Assembly: GCF_003265705.1 (NCBI RefSeq)
Contig: NW_020312903.1
Coordinates: forward strand, 23,314,194-23,378,193
Length of the DNA stretch: 64,000 nt
Origin: Callorhinus ursinus
Taxonomy: Eukaryota > Chordata > Mammalia > Carnivora > Otariidae
Reading direction: 5' to 3'
In this document: piece by piece, positions 25,087 through 36,049 of the stretch
Layout: each line of letters opens with the position of its first letter
Position numbering within the stretch: position 1 is the stretch's first letter
The notes under the pieces: generated by a model
What the model saw: only the letters and a program-made list of their open reading frames with translations
Told to the model about the DNA's origin: nothing
Database searches by the model: none
Made by a program: the position numbers and the translations under genes

Positions 25087-25310
25087 GGATTAGTGCTTTT
25101 ATTAAAGAGACCCCACAGAGCTTGTTAGCGTCTTCCATCAGGGTGGATACGAGAAGCCTGGAAGAGGGCACTCACTCCACCATGCTAACATCTTGATCTT
25201 GGACTTTTATCTTTAGAGCTGTGAAAAGTAAATTTCTGTTGTTTATAAACTACTCAGCCTGTGATATTTTTGTTACAGTAGACCAAATGGGCTAACAGTA
25301 ATATTCAAAA
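25087..25310 (+). mobile_element. MaLR-like LTR, right part
   Basis: Continues the LTR interrupted at 18,046: attaaagagaccccacagag, ttgatcttggacttttatc, aaatttctgttgtttataaa and ttttgttacagtagacc. Confidence 0.65.
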
Positions 25311-25314
25311 TCCA

Positions 25315-25780
25315 AACTCTGTCTCTTCTATCTTGGCAACAACTAAAATCTCTGCTCTGTGTTTTCTAGCTGTTCTTTCCTGGGTTTTTTTGAGACCAGG
25401 TATATACAATTCATCCAAAGTTTTGAAGGAAATTTGTACATAGATTTTGAGACTCCTGTCTCTGTGAGTCTCATTTCCAGAATTCCCCCCTCAATTTCCA
25501 GTTGTTCTAGCAGCCCTAAACTCTGTTCTCTGATACCTTCAGTTTAAGTTCTAGCCACCCTCTACTGCACTCAGAGATGAATCTGTTTGAACATGCATCT
25601 CACTAAGTGTGGTTTCCCTTTTCCAGGGTTGAGTCCTTTTTAGTTTAGGCCTGCTTTTGGTTGCTTTCCAGCTATTTTTCAAATTTTGTCCGAGTCCATA
25701 ATTGTTATCTGTGGGAGGCTTAGTCCAATATAAGCTACTCTGCCATTACTGGAAGCAAAACCTCTATTTACTTTTATAAT
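25315..25780 (-). mobile_element. Old L1 remnant, antisense (continuation)
   Basis: AT/CT-rich sequence in the style of the antisense L1 at 16.5-17.9 kb, probably the same element separated by the LTR and L1 insertions. Weakly supported. Confidence 0.35.
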
Positions 25781-25811
25781 TTAAAAACTAGCTTTTAAAA
25801 AGGCTAGAACA

Positions 25812-25914
25812 GGGGCACCTCACTGGCTCAGTCAGTAGAGCATGTGACTTGATCTCAGAGTTGTAAATTCAAGCCCCATGTTGGGTATAGAGATGACAAA
25901 AATAAAATCTTAAG
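25812..25914 (+). mobile_element. SINEC, short type (first of a tandem pair)
   Basis: Runs from ggggcacctcactggctcag to aaaaataaaatctta. Followed without spacer by a second copy. Confidence 0.85.
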
Positions 25915-26057
25915 GGGCACCTGGTTGGCTCAGTTGGAGGAATGTGTGACTTTTGATCTCAGGGCTATGTGCTAGCCCCATGTTTGGTGTAGAGATTACT
26001 CAAAAAAAAAATTTAAACTTTAAAAGTAAATACAATAAAATATTAAAAAAAAAAAAA
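25915..26057 (+). mobile_element. SINEC, short type (second of the pair)
   Basis: Runs from ggggcacctggttggctcag to gtgtagagattactc and an A-rich tail. The sequence at 26,058-26,335 after it is not SINEC. Confidence 0.85.
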
Positions 26058-26336
26058 CATTTTGCCTCATTCTCTCCAACCCAAACACATGCGCCCTCAG
26101 GCCCGTGGTGGATACACACTCACATGCACACTCTCATACCCACACTCACACACGCAGGAACACATGCACAGGTGGTCACACAGCAAGGGCAGTGGCAGAG
26201 GGATCAGGAACATGCTCATTTGGCATTGCAACCCCCCAACCTTGCAATTCATTTGTAGTCTGACCCCCAAACCCACACCACCTGGGCACCCCCCCAAAAA
26301 GCACACACACACACAAATTAATTAATTAAAAAACTA
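26058..26336. repeat. CA-rich segment between a SINEC tail and a TSD
   Basis: About 280 bp containing degenerate CACA/CATGCACA runs (26,110-26,180), (CA)n at 26,301-26,314 and aattaattaattaaaaaa at its end. The pair of SINECs plus this segment is flanked by aggctagaaca (25,801-25,811) and aaagctagaaca (26,339-26,350). Origin unknown. Confidence 0.6.
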
Positions 26337-26350
26337 TAAAAGCTAGAACA

Positions 26351-27060
26351 CATGGACCAAACCATAGTATATTGTCCTAGAGAATAGGTTTATAGGTAAA
26401 GTCTATCCTCTATTTTCCAAATTTTCTGTAATGTAATTTCTTTTACTTAAACATTTTTTTAATGGATAGAATTTGCATGGAGAGGGAGAGGCATTCCAAA
26501 TAGTAGGAAGTATATAAACTAAAATAAAAGGTGTGTTTATATGGAAAACATGAGTCATCTCCGGGTTAGCTGTCAGGTGGGAGCAGAATGGTTTTGCAAG
26601 GGTGGAGGAGTATACAGAAACAAGGAAACTTTGCCATATACAAAGGCAATTAGCCTCAATTCATTGCCAAATAGCTTGAGTTATAAACCTGCTGGATTAC
26701 TTTATGCAGTAGAAGAATAACTGAGTCTGCCATAGAAAAACTTAATTTTTTAAAAAAAATTTCCAACTTAATATTACCTAAAATAATTAATATATATACA
26801 ATTAATATGTATGCATCTTGATGCAAATCAGAAAGGGATATGGAAAAAGGACAACTAATTTATAGAGTGATGAAATTTGGGGATGATTTTTAAGGTGGTA
26901 GATCTCAATTTTTTTCCCCCTGGGATGCACATGATGGGTGACTTTCACATTCCCATGGAATTCCTAGACAACCTCTGGCACAAGTAAGGACACACTAGAG
27001 ATTATGGGAAATTCTTTTTTCACCTGCGGTAAGACACTGCCCCGCCACCTTTTCCTCTCC
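26351..27060. other. Unique AT-rich sequence, nothing recognised
   Basis: No gene or clear repeat seen. Confidence 0.4.
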
Positions 27061-27072
27061 CACTCTTATGTA

Positions 27073-27237
27073 TAGAGAGAGGGAGAGAGAGCATGAGCTG
27101 GGGGAGTGGTAGTTGGAGAGGGAGAGGCAGACTCCCCACTGAGCAGGGAGCCTGATGTGGCACTTGATCCCAGGACCCTGAGATCATGACCTGAGCTGAA
27201 GGCAGACACTTAACCTACTGAGCCACCCAGGTGCCCC
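27073..27237 (-). mobile_element. SINEC lacking its 3' tail
   Basis: Starts in the purine-rich body (agagagagggagagag) and ends ccacccaggtgcccc. No tail on the left. Imperfect TSD cactcttatgta / cattcttattta. Confidence 0.8.
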
Positions 27238-27299
27238 TTGTGCATTCTTATTTAAGTGTCTCAAATGTCCATCATCTCTCCACCTGGAACATAAGTAGC

Positions 27300-27640
27300 T
27301 GGAAGACTGAGAACTTAAGGCCTCAGGCATCAATTTCTTTGATTTCTTCACCTTTTGCACGTTCTGAGATAGTCTTCATCTTTCCCCTTTTACTTGGCTA
27401 ACTCATCTGTCAGGTCTCAGCTTGAACATTCTTTCTTCCAATAAGCTTTCATCAGCGAGTCAAGAGTGCCTATGCTTTTCTCTTTTACAAAATACTCAAC
27501 ACACTTCACTATATCTCTCCCTACTTGCCTCTAAGCTCAGTGAGACTACACCTGACTTGTTCATTGCTTTTTACCAGCACCTAGCCCAGCACTTGGCCAT
27601 AACATGTGCCCAACAAATATTTGTTGACTTGACATTGATT
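27300..27640 (+). mobile_element. L2 LINE 3'-end remnant
   Basis: L2 order from ctgtcaggtctcagcttgaac to ccagcacctagcccagcac and the terminus caacaaatatttgttgac. Confidence 0.7.
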
Positions 27641-27849
27641 TCTTTCCTTCTCACGCATAATAATATGTTAAGTACATTCTCAGTATTTAAATATATTCCT
27701 ATTTAATGAGGGAAAGGACAACAAGAATTTATTCATCAGAGATAAATAAATATGACTGGTGGGAGTGTGTCTGCAGAATAATTGGGTATGGTATTCAAAC
27801 CTTCCAACTGGTCCCTTGCTCTCTCCTTTCCTTCCCCAAATAACTTATT

Positions 27850-28365
27850 GAGACCTACTATGTAGAGGCACTGGAGATATGATGGTCAACAAAATGAAGT
27901 CCCTATCCTCAGTGACTTAATTTACAGCCTAGTAGGGAAGATAGAACATTAATAAGTAAAGTATGTAACTCCCGGCAGCAGTAAGCACTGGATAGAAAAA
28001 CCAAAATAGAGGAAGTGGATGGTAACTGGGTATGGGGTGACTATTCCAGATGAGGGGGACAAGGAAGGTATCTCAGAGGAAGGACCAGAGAAAAGTGACA
28101 GATGAGCTGTACACATGTGTGTAAGGAGAGTGGTTTTCACAGAGGGGACTGCAAATGTCCATCCTGAGACAGAAACGGACTTAGCATGCTTGAGGAAGAG
28201 AAGGGAGATAGTGAGTTAGAGGAAAACTAACCAGGGTAAAGAGTGGTAATAAATAGAGGGGGAGAGTTAAGGAGGCAAGCAATGGAGGGCCTCATGAACC
28301 GGAGGAAGGTCCGGGGATTGTATTCTAAGTACGATGGGAAGATGCGGAGCGTGAGAGGGACGTAA
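27850..28365 (-). mobile_element. L2 LINE remnant
   Basis: Reverse L2: agacctactatgtagaggc, gagatatgatggtcaacaaa, then the extended upstream L2 pattern (ggaaggtatctcagaggaagg, gaggcaagcaatggagggcc). Confidence 0.65.
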
Positions 28366-28590
28366 TCCTTCTTCGTCTCTTTCAGCGTTGACTGAGCCCC
28401 TGCTATATGCCAAGCACCAGGCCAGGCCTACTTCTCTGATCACACGTGGACTCGCCCCCCTCCCCGCTCCAGCCGCACTAGCATCCTTGCCCTCCTGGAC
28501 CCGGCCTCAGACGTTCCGCGCCGCCGCCCCTGACCTGCACTGTTTCCTGAGCACACTCCCGGCGGCAGCATCCCTCTGGCGCAGCCTGAT
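28290..28590. other. Local CpG-rich patch
   Basis: A cluster of CpGs (for example gatgcggagcgtg, gacgttccgcgccgccgcc, cccggcggcagc) in an otherwise CpG-poor region. It overlaps an L2-like segment and is shorter than a typical CpG island. No transcript evidence. Confidence 0.45.
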
Positions 28591-28639
28591 TTTCTTTGGG
28601 CTTCAACGGCTCTACTTTCTGCCTCTGCCATGGTAGTTA

Positions 28640-29580
28640 TAATTGGCTGTGAGGACATCAATTCCTCCCACCAGACCATAAGTGAACAGCACGTCTTATT
28701 TTTGTCTAAAGCCCTGAAATAAGTCATTTCTTCCCTTTACACCTGTATAAATTGAATCCCGTTTGGAGGCTATTTTAAGCTTAAAAGAACAACATGTATG
28801 ATGTGCTAGGAGGTGAAAACGAGCTCAGTGGCATGGAAAAAAAAGATATTCGTTGAAGCTAATGAAAAAATATAGTAATATATATGTTTAATGAACAATT
28901 TTATCATTCATAAAATTTAATAAAGAGGTTTAGTGAACCTCACAGAATTGCAGACTTAGAATTGATCTCGTGGCCTTTTAAAAGGTCTGCTTCTCCTTAT
29001 CGGGCCAGAGAATCCCTGGGCGAATAGGCTAGGGGGTCACAGAGCATAAAGGAGGAATGACAAGCCAGGGTGGAGGAGAGGCGGTGCTAGTTACCATTAT
29101 GATGTAAAAAGACTCTCTGCATTCACACCCCCCAGGAGCCTCCGTGCATGTGCTAGTGGTCCTAGCTGTGGGGCTTACACATGCACATCCCCTAGCATGC
29201 TCTCTTTCCTCTACCTCTGCATCTGGGGAACTGGAATATTTGCAAGCTCCTATACCCGCTTCCATACTTCTTGCAGTGACCGCGCAGAATACACCTAAAG
29301 AAATGCACTTCTGAGAGTTTCTCCTGCAGCCTTGGTATGTACAATATGTGCATTAGGAGCAAAGGCAAACCCACACCTATTGTGAGACACACCCAAAACC
29401 GAGTGAATGAATGAATGGTTAAATAGCTAAGGGGTATAGTATATTCTATACGATAGAATAATAGTAGATACAAATAAAAAGACAATAATGTAAATTTGAA
29501 AAAGCAAAGAAAAATATTGAGGTGCTTTAAGTTTTTTAATTATCTAGCTGGAAAAGATAAGTAGACAAAATATATTGAGT
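28640..29580. other. Unique sequence, nothing recognised
   Basis: No gene or clear repeat seen. Short minus-strand ORFs here have no recognisable similarity. Confidence 0.4.
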
Positions 29581-29585
29581 GGCTT

Positions 29586-29793
29586 TTTTTTTTTTAAGAT
29601 TTATTTATTTATTTGAGAGAGAAAGAGAGAATGAAAGGGGGAGGGGCTGAGGGGAAGGGAGAGACAGAATCCCAGGCAGACCCTATGCTGAGTGTGGAGT
29701 CTGACATGGGGCTCGATTTCATGACCCTGGGATCATGACAGAGCCAAAATCAAAAGTCAGATGCTTAACCCACCAAGCCACCCAGGTGCCCCC
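29586..29793 (-). mobile_element. SINEC, full-length
   Basis: Poly-T and tttatttatttattt tail to ccacccaggtgcccc. TSD attgagtggctt / actgagtggctt. Confidence 0.93.
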
Positions 29794-29799
29794 ACTGAG

Positions 29800-30255
29800 T
29801 GGCTTAATAAGGGAAATGTTAAGCAATATTTCAAATGGCAAAGCTGTATAACTAGGCATACTTAAGAATTATTTCTTACATATAATTAGTCCTCAGAGTT
29901 TTAAAAGCTTATTTTCAATTTTCATTATAATTTCACTTTAAATATTGCCAGATTTTCTTAAAAGGGCTGAATTTGCCCTTTACCAATATGCCAACATTTC
30001 TTTTGCTAATTCCATCAATACACCATTGAGTTAAAAATGTATTTATCTATAAGCACAACTTATTAATGTGAGAGCATGTTGGTATTAAACAGTTGTTAGG
30101 GGTCCCTAAGGTAGACACTACATCTCAGTAGTGACACTTTAGCATATTTAGGTTTTGGATATTGGACAGTAAAAATATCAGAAGGGATAGTAAGTCTTGA
30201 ATAGCACCTTGAAATTATAATCTGTGTTCATTTATACATCTTTGCAAATGTTATT
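29800..30255. other. Unique AT-rich sequence, nothing recognised
   Basis: No gene or clear repeat seen. Confidence 0.4.
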
Positions 30256-30270
30256 AGAAATAAGAGTATT

Positions 30271-30462
30271 GGGGTGTCTGGGTGGCTCAGTCAGTTGAGC
30301 ATCTACTCTTGGTTTTGGCTCAGGTGGTGGACTCAGGTGGTATGATCGAGCCCTGAGTTGGGCTCCATGCTCAGCAAGGAGTCTGCCTAAGATTCTCTCT
30401 CTGTTTGCCCCTCCCCTGCTCTCTAAATAAATAAACAAATAAATAAAATATCTTAAAAAAAG
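30271..30462 (+). mobile_element. SINEC (first of a tandem pair)
   Basis: Runs from ggggtgtctgggtggctcag to aaataaataaaatatctta. TSD left copy agaaataagagtatt at 30,256-30,270. Confidence 0.9.
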
Positions 30463-30655
30463 AGAGTGCCTAGGTGGCTCAGATGGTCAAGCGTCTGCCT
30501 TCGGCTCGGGTCATGATCCCAGGGTCCTGGGATGGAGTCCCGCCTCAGGCTCCCTGCTCCTTGGGAACCTGCTTCTCCCTCTGCCTCTCTCTCTCTCTCT
30601 CTGTCTCTCATGAATAAATAAATAAAATCTTTAAAAAATATATTTTAAAAAAAGA
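30463..30655 (+). mobile_element. SINEC (second of a tandem pair)
   Basis: Runs from agagtgcctaggtggctcag to ataaataaaatcttt. Its A-tail passes into the GGAA microsatellite. Confidence 0.9.
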
Positions 30656-30810
30656 AAGAAGAAAGAAAGAAAGGAAGGAAGGAAGGAAAGAAAGAAGGAA
30701 GGAAGGAAGGAAGGAAGGAAGGAAGGAAGGAAGGAAGGAAGGAAGGAAGGAAGGAAGGAAGGAAGGAAGGAAGGAGAGAAAGAAAAAGAAAGAAAGGAAG
30801 GAAGGAAGGA
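30652..30810. repeat. (GGAA)n/(GAAA)n microsatellite in a SINE tail
   Basis: About 155 bp, with a nearly pure GGAA core at 30,687-30,774. It is followed by the right TSD agaaacaagaatatt (30,811-30,825), which pairs with the copy at 30,256-30,270, so the tract grew from the SINE poly-A. The minus-strand Ser/Phe/Leu-Pro ORFs across it are repeat artefacts. Confidence 0.97.
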
Positions 30811-30870
30811 AGAAACAAGAATATTTTTTCAAATCTTGGTACAAAAATCTCTTTTGACACCACCAACATT

Positions 30871-31055
30871 TTTTTTAAGATTTTATTTATTTTTCAGAGA
30901 GAGCACAAGCAGGGGGAGCAGCAGGGAGAGGGAGAAACAGGCTCCCCGCTGAGCAAGGAGCACAATGAGCGATGAGCGGGGCTCCATCCCAGGACCCTGG
31001 AATCATGACCTGAGCTGAAGGTAGCTACTTACCGACTTAGCCACCCAGGCGTCCC
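30871..31055 (-). mobile_element. SINEC, full-length
   Basis: Tail tttttttaagattttattta to ccacccaggcgtccc. Imperfect TSD caccaacatt / caccacaatcatt. Confidence 0.92.
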
Positions 31056-31479
31056 ACCACAATCATTTCACATTTGGTTGATACTGATCCTAAAAATAGA
31101 ACTGCTCTTTTTGTAGCCTACATACTTATTATTCCCTTATTCTTTAAAAAGTTATGTGTTGGCTCTAAACTAAGAAATTTGTAACCTCAAGTTAAAATGG
31201 AACGAGTTTCTCTATCTTGTAATTATTAAAGATTTAAAAATATGTATCCCCAGGCACAAAATCTACTTGTTATAATTATGTATAATAATAGATTCTTAGG
31301 GCATTAAGAATTTTATGGGAACCTTATTAAAAACAGCTCATGACTTCTTTGCTAATGCAAGTCTGTGCTGCCAGTAAAACCAAAGACCATGGGAAAAAAC
31401 TTTAAATCCTTTGCTGATGGCTTTACTAACTATTGTCTAGTATGTTAGTCGCAAAGAAAAAAGAAATGAACATCACCAA

Positions 31480-31660
31480 CTGTGTGCCAAGTGTTCACAA
31501 GCACCTCATGCACAATATAGATATATGATTTAATCCACATAACAACTGTGAGAGGCAGTATGATTCCCAGTTTACAAGAAGAAACTGAAGTCATGAACTC
31601 AGGGCCTAAGCAAAGCCAGGATCTGAACAGTGTCTGACTCAGCGCCTGTTCCACGTCATG
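31480..31660 (-). mobile_element. MIR-like SINE remnant
   Basis: Includes gtgtgccaagtgttcacaag, aatccacataacaactgtgag and cagtttacaagaagaaactg in MIR reverse order. Confidence 0.6.
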
Positions 31661-31691
31661 TAACTTTAAGAAGTCAACATAAAAGGCCGTG

Positions 31692-31803
31692 GGGGCACTT
31701 GTGAGGCCCCATCAAAAGAGCATATGATTCTCGATTTCCGGGTTTTGAGTTTGAGCCCCATGATGGATGTAGACATTACTTTAAAACAAAATCTTTTAAA
31801 AAA
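31692..31803 (+). mobile_element. SINEC, short (old) type, diverged
   Basis: ggcacttgtgaggcccc to gagccccatgatggatgtagacattactt and an A-rich tail. Flanks share aaaaggcc. Confidence 0.7.
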
Positions 31804-31809
31804 ATTTTT

Positions 31810-33060
31810 TTCTTAATTTAAAAAGGCCTCATGGACTTTTCTTCAAAATCTATTTTGTTCCCACCTGTCTTCAACAATTGATCTGAACTGTTTTAACTGC
31901 AAAGATCCGAAGGTATTCCAATAGTGTGCAGATTTTTTTAAGGAGGAAATAGCTTTAATTTGGCAGTGGGTAACTTACCTGAAGAACTTAAAATTGCCTG
32001 AAATAACTAATGAGAGCTACCTATAAAGTTCATCTCTGATCCTAATCCTTGGAAATGGACTACATGTGCATCATTTGTTCTTAAATAAATCTTTTTTGTG
32101 TTGGCAGTGTGAAAATATACCTCTAGTCAATGGTTTAAAAATATTCAGCTATTAAAATAAATCTGGAACAACTGAAAGCATAATTTGTACAAGTTGAAAC
32201 TTTTAAATGGGACTTAAACTTGTTTTTCAAATTTATCCTGTTAGTTAACTTTCTCAGCCCCCTCAAGCATTATCTGAGAACTTCGTTGCTTTTGCCCTCA
32301 TGGTACCTCACCTCTGTTCCTAAAACTTTCTTTTCTTCTCTGTTACTGGTTCCATTCCTCCTGATGGCTGCTTTGTATCCTGCTATTCTTGGTTCCAGAT
32401 TCCCTCCCTCCACAGACTTGTCAACAGCTTCCCTTATCATTGTCTACCAAATGTCTTTCGTGTACTTGAGTTTAGTCATTATTGTCATTATTGTTCTAAA
32501 AATAGCTTTGATAAGTGGACCAGCCCAGAAGACCAGCAATTTTTGAAGCTAATAACACCTTAAGCAAACAAATGATTTTATGATTCACTCCTTTCACGAC
32601 CCCTTGTAAAAGAAAGAAAATTGTTATATGGTGAGAATATAGAAGCAAGTAAGTATTTTAAGCATTCAGTAGTTGTTGATATGGGGTTTGGTCTGCTCAA
32701 ATAATTACTTTAGTGTCAGGAGAAGGATTATATCTAAGTGTAAATTTTCACTGAAAGAAATGTATGTTCATTAAAAACTTCAAAGAGTTGAATCCCTTCT
32801 AATGGTTAAATTATGCACTTATTTCTAACTGCAGCCCTTATGATATTAGTCTTTAACATGGTCACAGATTTTTTTTTAAACAGAGTAAATACCCCATTTA
32901 GTGAAAAGTCTAAATTGCAGATTTTTTAAAAAGAAGATGTTAGTACTTTTCAGCCCCTACTGCAAACTGACCATTAAGTTTACAGGAATCCTCAGTACGA
33001 ATTGACTATTTTGATTTAAAAATTGGTTGCAATTAACAAGTAATTTGGGCTTGAAAATAA
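31810..33060. other. Unique AT-rich sequence, nothing recognised
   Basis: 1.25 kb without a recognisable gene or repeat. An ORF of 108 codons (32,220-32,546) is hydrophobic but shows no known family. Confidence 0.4.
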
Positions 33061-33067
33061 TTCATCT

Positions 33068-33173
33068 TGAGACACCTGGCTGGCTCAGTTGGTGGAGCAT
33101 GCAATTCTTGATCTTGGGGTCATGAGTTTAAGCCTCATGTTGGGTGTAGAGATTACATAAAAATAAAATCTTA
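33068..33173 (+). mobile_element. SINEC, short (old) type
   Basis: gacacctggctggctcag to gggtgtagagattacataaa. TSD aaaataattcatct on both sides. Confidence 0.85.
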
Positions 33174-33426
33174 AAAAAATAATTCATCTAAGTAATTTTC
33201 TCTAAGAAGAAAGTTTTTAATTGGCAGACATAAATTGGACAGTTAAGCCAAAAATGAGCCGCTTCCTTTATATTCTGAAACGCATTTTCAGTGAGACATC
33301 AAAGAAATAAAGTGGCTGAGGTAGTTGGCAATGAGTTTTAGTATATTAATTGAAATAGCATTAACAAAAAGGGAATCTAAAATGTCTTCTGAATTACTTG
33401 CTGCAGTATAGTATCTATCCCTTGAA

Positions 33427-33440
33427 CCACTAGGTGGCAC
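33427..33440 (+). promoter_or_regulatory. Candidate CTCF core motif
   Basis: CCACTAGGTGGCAC matches every position of the CTCF core consensus CCASYAGRKGGCRS. It lies in a repeat-free stretch. Occupancy cannot be read from sequence. Confidence 0.5.
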
Positions 33441-33714
33441 CAACAAGCTTTTTCCAAATATGTACACGAAAGGCTGTCTGTTTAAGACACTCCTTGAATT
33501 CCATCCACTTAGGAACAATACCTGATACGATCTTTACCAACATGTCTACAAATTCAATCCATGTGTTTAAAGAAGACTGTATAAAAGTTATGGCTCTAGA
33601 CAACCTTAGATGTTATTCCTTTAGCAAATTACTAGCTGCTTAAGAAACTGCACTTTTGACAAAAATGTTGAGCAGTCTATCAAAATACAAAGAAAGCGCT
33701 GTGATTTAGTAAAA

Positions 33715-33855
33715 CAATGTGGGGCTGAGGGCCAGTAGCCCTGGTTCTGTTCTCATCTCCACCACCAAATATCTTAGTGTCCTCTGTAAGTCACTAAGAC
33801 TTTCTGGTTACCAGTCTTCTAGTCAGTACAATGAAAGATTAGGACTAGAAGAGTT
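33715..33855 (+). mobile_element. MIR SINE remnant
   Basis: MIR order: ggggctgagggccagtagcc, ctgtaagtcactaagacttt, cagtacaatgaaagattagg. Confidence 0.55.
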
Positions 33856-34179
33856 GATACCAAAATGACTTGAGTAAAAACACTTCTACAGAATCTCACA
33901 GAATTCTATAGAAAACCAATGAAAGCAAGGCTGGGAGGGGAGGGGACCCGGCAGAGTGTTAGAAGAAGAATATATGAGAAGCACCTCCTGCTCTATGTCT
34001 CATAGCTTTGCATCATGTCCAGCCCATGGTCCCTATGTCCAGAAAACACTGATTTGGAGACCATTGGGGTAGGAAATGACTAAGGTCCCTTCTGTTCCAG
34101 AAGTCTGGTCCAAGTATGTAGCTATGTGCAATTTCTTAAACATTTATCTTTTTTTAACTTTACTTGCCCAATTCCAGGA

Positions 34180-34290
34180 TAGAGTACAGATACTATTTCC
34201 TCCATTTTACAAATGAGTAAGCTGAGACTGAGTAATGGGTTTCTAAAAATCACCTGGACGTAGGATCAGAATCCAAGACTTCTGCTTTTT
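34180..34290 (-). mobile_element. MIR-like remnant
   Basis: tcctccattttacaaatgag and aagctgagactgagtaatgg in MIR reverse order. Confidence 0.5.
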
Positions 34291-34303
34291 ATTTTAATTC
34301 AAC

Positions 34304-34306
34304 AAT

Positions 34307-34345
<39 letters not shown>

Positions 34346-34348
34346 TTA
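34304..34348. repeat. (TTTA)n microsatellite
   Basis: About eleven ATTT units. Confidence 0.95.
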
Positions 34349-34431
34349 TCTTTTACTATGTTCAATTGCCAACTATTAATTTTTATAAAAGTGTAGATTC
34401 ACATGCAGTTATAAAAAAAATAACACAGAGT

Positions 34432-34548
34432 GGGGCACCTGACTGTCTCTGTCGGTAGAGCTTGCCACTCTTGATCTTGGGGTCATGAGTTCGAGCCCCA
34501 TGTTGTGTGTAGAGATTACTTAACAATAAAATCTTTTAAAAAATAAAT
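34432..34548 (+). mobile_element. SINEC, short type
   Basis: ggggcacctgactgtctctg to gtgtagagattacttaac and tail. TSD ataacacaga / ataacaaaga. Confidence 0.85.
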
Positions 34549-34670
34549 AAATAACAAAGAAATCACACTACTATTTACCCAGTTTTTCTTAATGGTAACA
34601 TTTTGCAAAATTAAAATATATAGCACAACCAGGATATGGACACTAATACAGTCAGGATTCAGAACAATTA

Positions 34671-34803
34671 GGGGCACCTTGATGGCTCAGTCAGTAGGGT
34701 GTCAACTCTTGATCTCAGCTTGGGTCTGGATATCAGGGTCATGGGTTCAGGCTCTATGGTGGGCTCTATGCAGGGTGTGGGGCCTACTTAAAAAAAAAAA
34801 AAA
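34671..34803 (+). mobile_element. SINEC, short type
   Basis: ggggcaccttgatggctcag to gtgtggggcctacttaaa. TSD attcagaacaatta / atacagaacaatta. Confidence 0.88.
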
Positions 34804-34957
34804 GATACAGAACAATTACACCACCACAGAAATTCCTGTGTTGTGCGTTTATAGTTACACACACCTTCCCTCCATAGTGCCCTAGGAACCACTAATTTGT
34901 TCTCCGTTTCTTTAATTTTGTCATCTCAAGAATGTTATATAAATGAAATCAAATATT

Positions 34958-35144
34958 GGGGTGCTGGGTGGCTCAGCCGGTTAAGCATCCAGCTCTTGAT
35001 TTTGGCTCAGGTCATGATCTCAGGATCAAGAGATAGAGTCCCAAGTCTGAGTATGGAGTCTGCTTAAGATTCTGTCTCTTCCTCTCCCTCTGTCCCTCCC
35101 CCATGTGCATGTGCTCTCTCTCTCTCTCTCAAAAAAAAAAAAAA
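34958..35144 (+). mobile_element. SINEC
   Basis: ggggtgctgggtggctcag, CT-rich module, then a poly-A directly after (CT)n with no ataaataaa motif. Confidence 0.88.
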
Positions 35145-35589
35145 TCATATAGTATGTAACCTTTTAAGGTTTAGTTTTTCACTCATCATAATTCCCTAGA
35201 TTTATCCAGACTGTTGCATGTATCAAGTATTCATTCCTTTTTATTGTGAAGAATATTTCATGATATGGATGTACCACGATTTTTAACCATTCACCCACTG
35301 AAGGATATGTGGGTTGTTTTCAGTTTTTGGCTCTTATGAGTAAAGAGGCTATAAGCATTTGTGTATAGATTTTTGTATGAATGTAAGTTTTCATTTCTAT
35401 GGGATAAATACCCAAGAGTGCAATTGCTGAGTCACTGTGTAGTTGCATGTTTAATTTTTTAAAGAAACTGCTAAACTGTTTTCCAAAACAGATATACCAT
35501 TGTCCATTCCGACTGGCAATGTAGGAGTGATCCAGTTTCACCCCATCCTCACCAGAATTTGGTGTTTGCATTACTTTTCAAAAAAATTT

Positions 35590-35800
35590 TTTTTTATTTT
35601 TTTAAAGCTTTTTTTTTTTAAAGATTTTATTTATTTGAGAGAGGGGGGAGAGAGAGCATGAGAACAGGGTGAGGGGCAGAGGGAGAAACAGATTCCCTGC
35701 TGAGCAGGGACCCCCCCGATGTGGGACTCGATTCCAGGACCCTGGGATCATGACCTGAGCCGAAGACAGTCACTTAACCAACTGAGCCACATAGGCGCCC
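35590..35800 (-). mobile_element. SINEC, full-length
   Basis: Tail aaagattttatttatttgag to ccacataggcgccc. TSD tcaaaaaaattt / tcaaaaaatttt. Confidence 0.9.
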
Positions 35801-35855
35801 TCAAAAAATTTTAACCATTCCAATAGGTGTGTAGTGGTATGTCATTGTGGGTTTT

Positions 35856-35887
35856 TTTAAGGTTTTATTTATTTATTTATTTATTTA

Positions 35888-35924
<37 letters not shown>

Positions 35925-36049
35925 AGAGCAAGAGGGAGAGAGCACAAGTGGGGGTTGAGGGGCAGAGGGAGAAGGAGAAGCAGGCTTCCCGAGGATCATG
36001 ACCAGAGCCCTAGGCAGATGCCTACCCAACTGAGCCACCCAGGCGCCCC
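35856..36049 (-). mobile_element. SINEC
   Basis: Tail ttatttatttatttaagag with an expanded (GA)n at 35,892-35,920, ending ccacccaggcgcccc. TSD gtcattgtgggtttt / gtcattggggtttt. Confidence 0.92.

Noticed and set aside
30608..30869. Minus-strand ORFs of Phe/Leu/Pro/Ser repeats
   Set aside because: Translation of the GGAA microsatellite.
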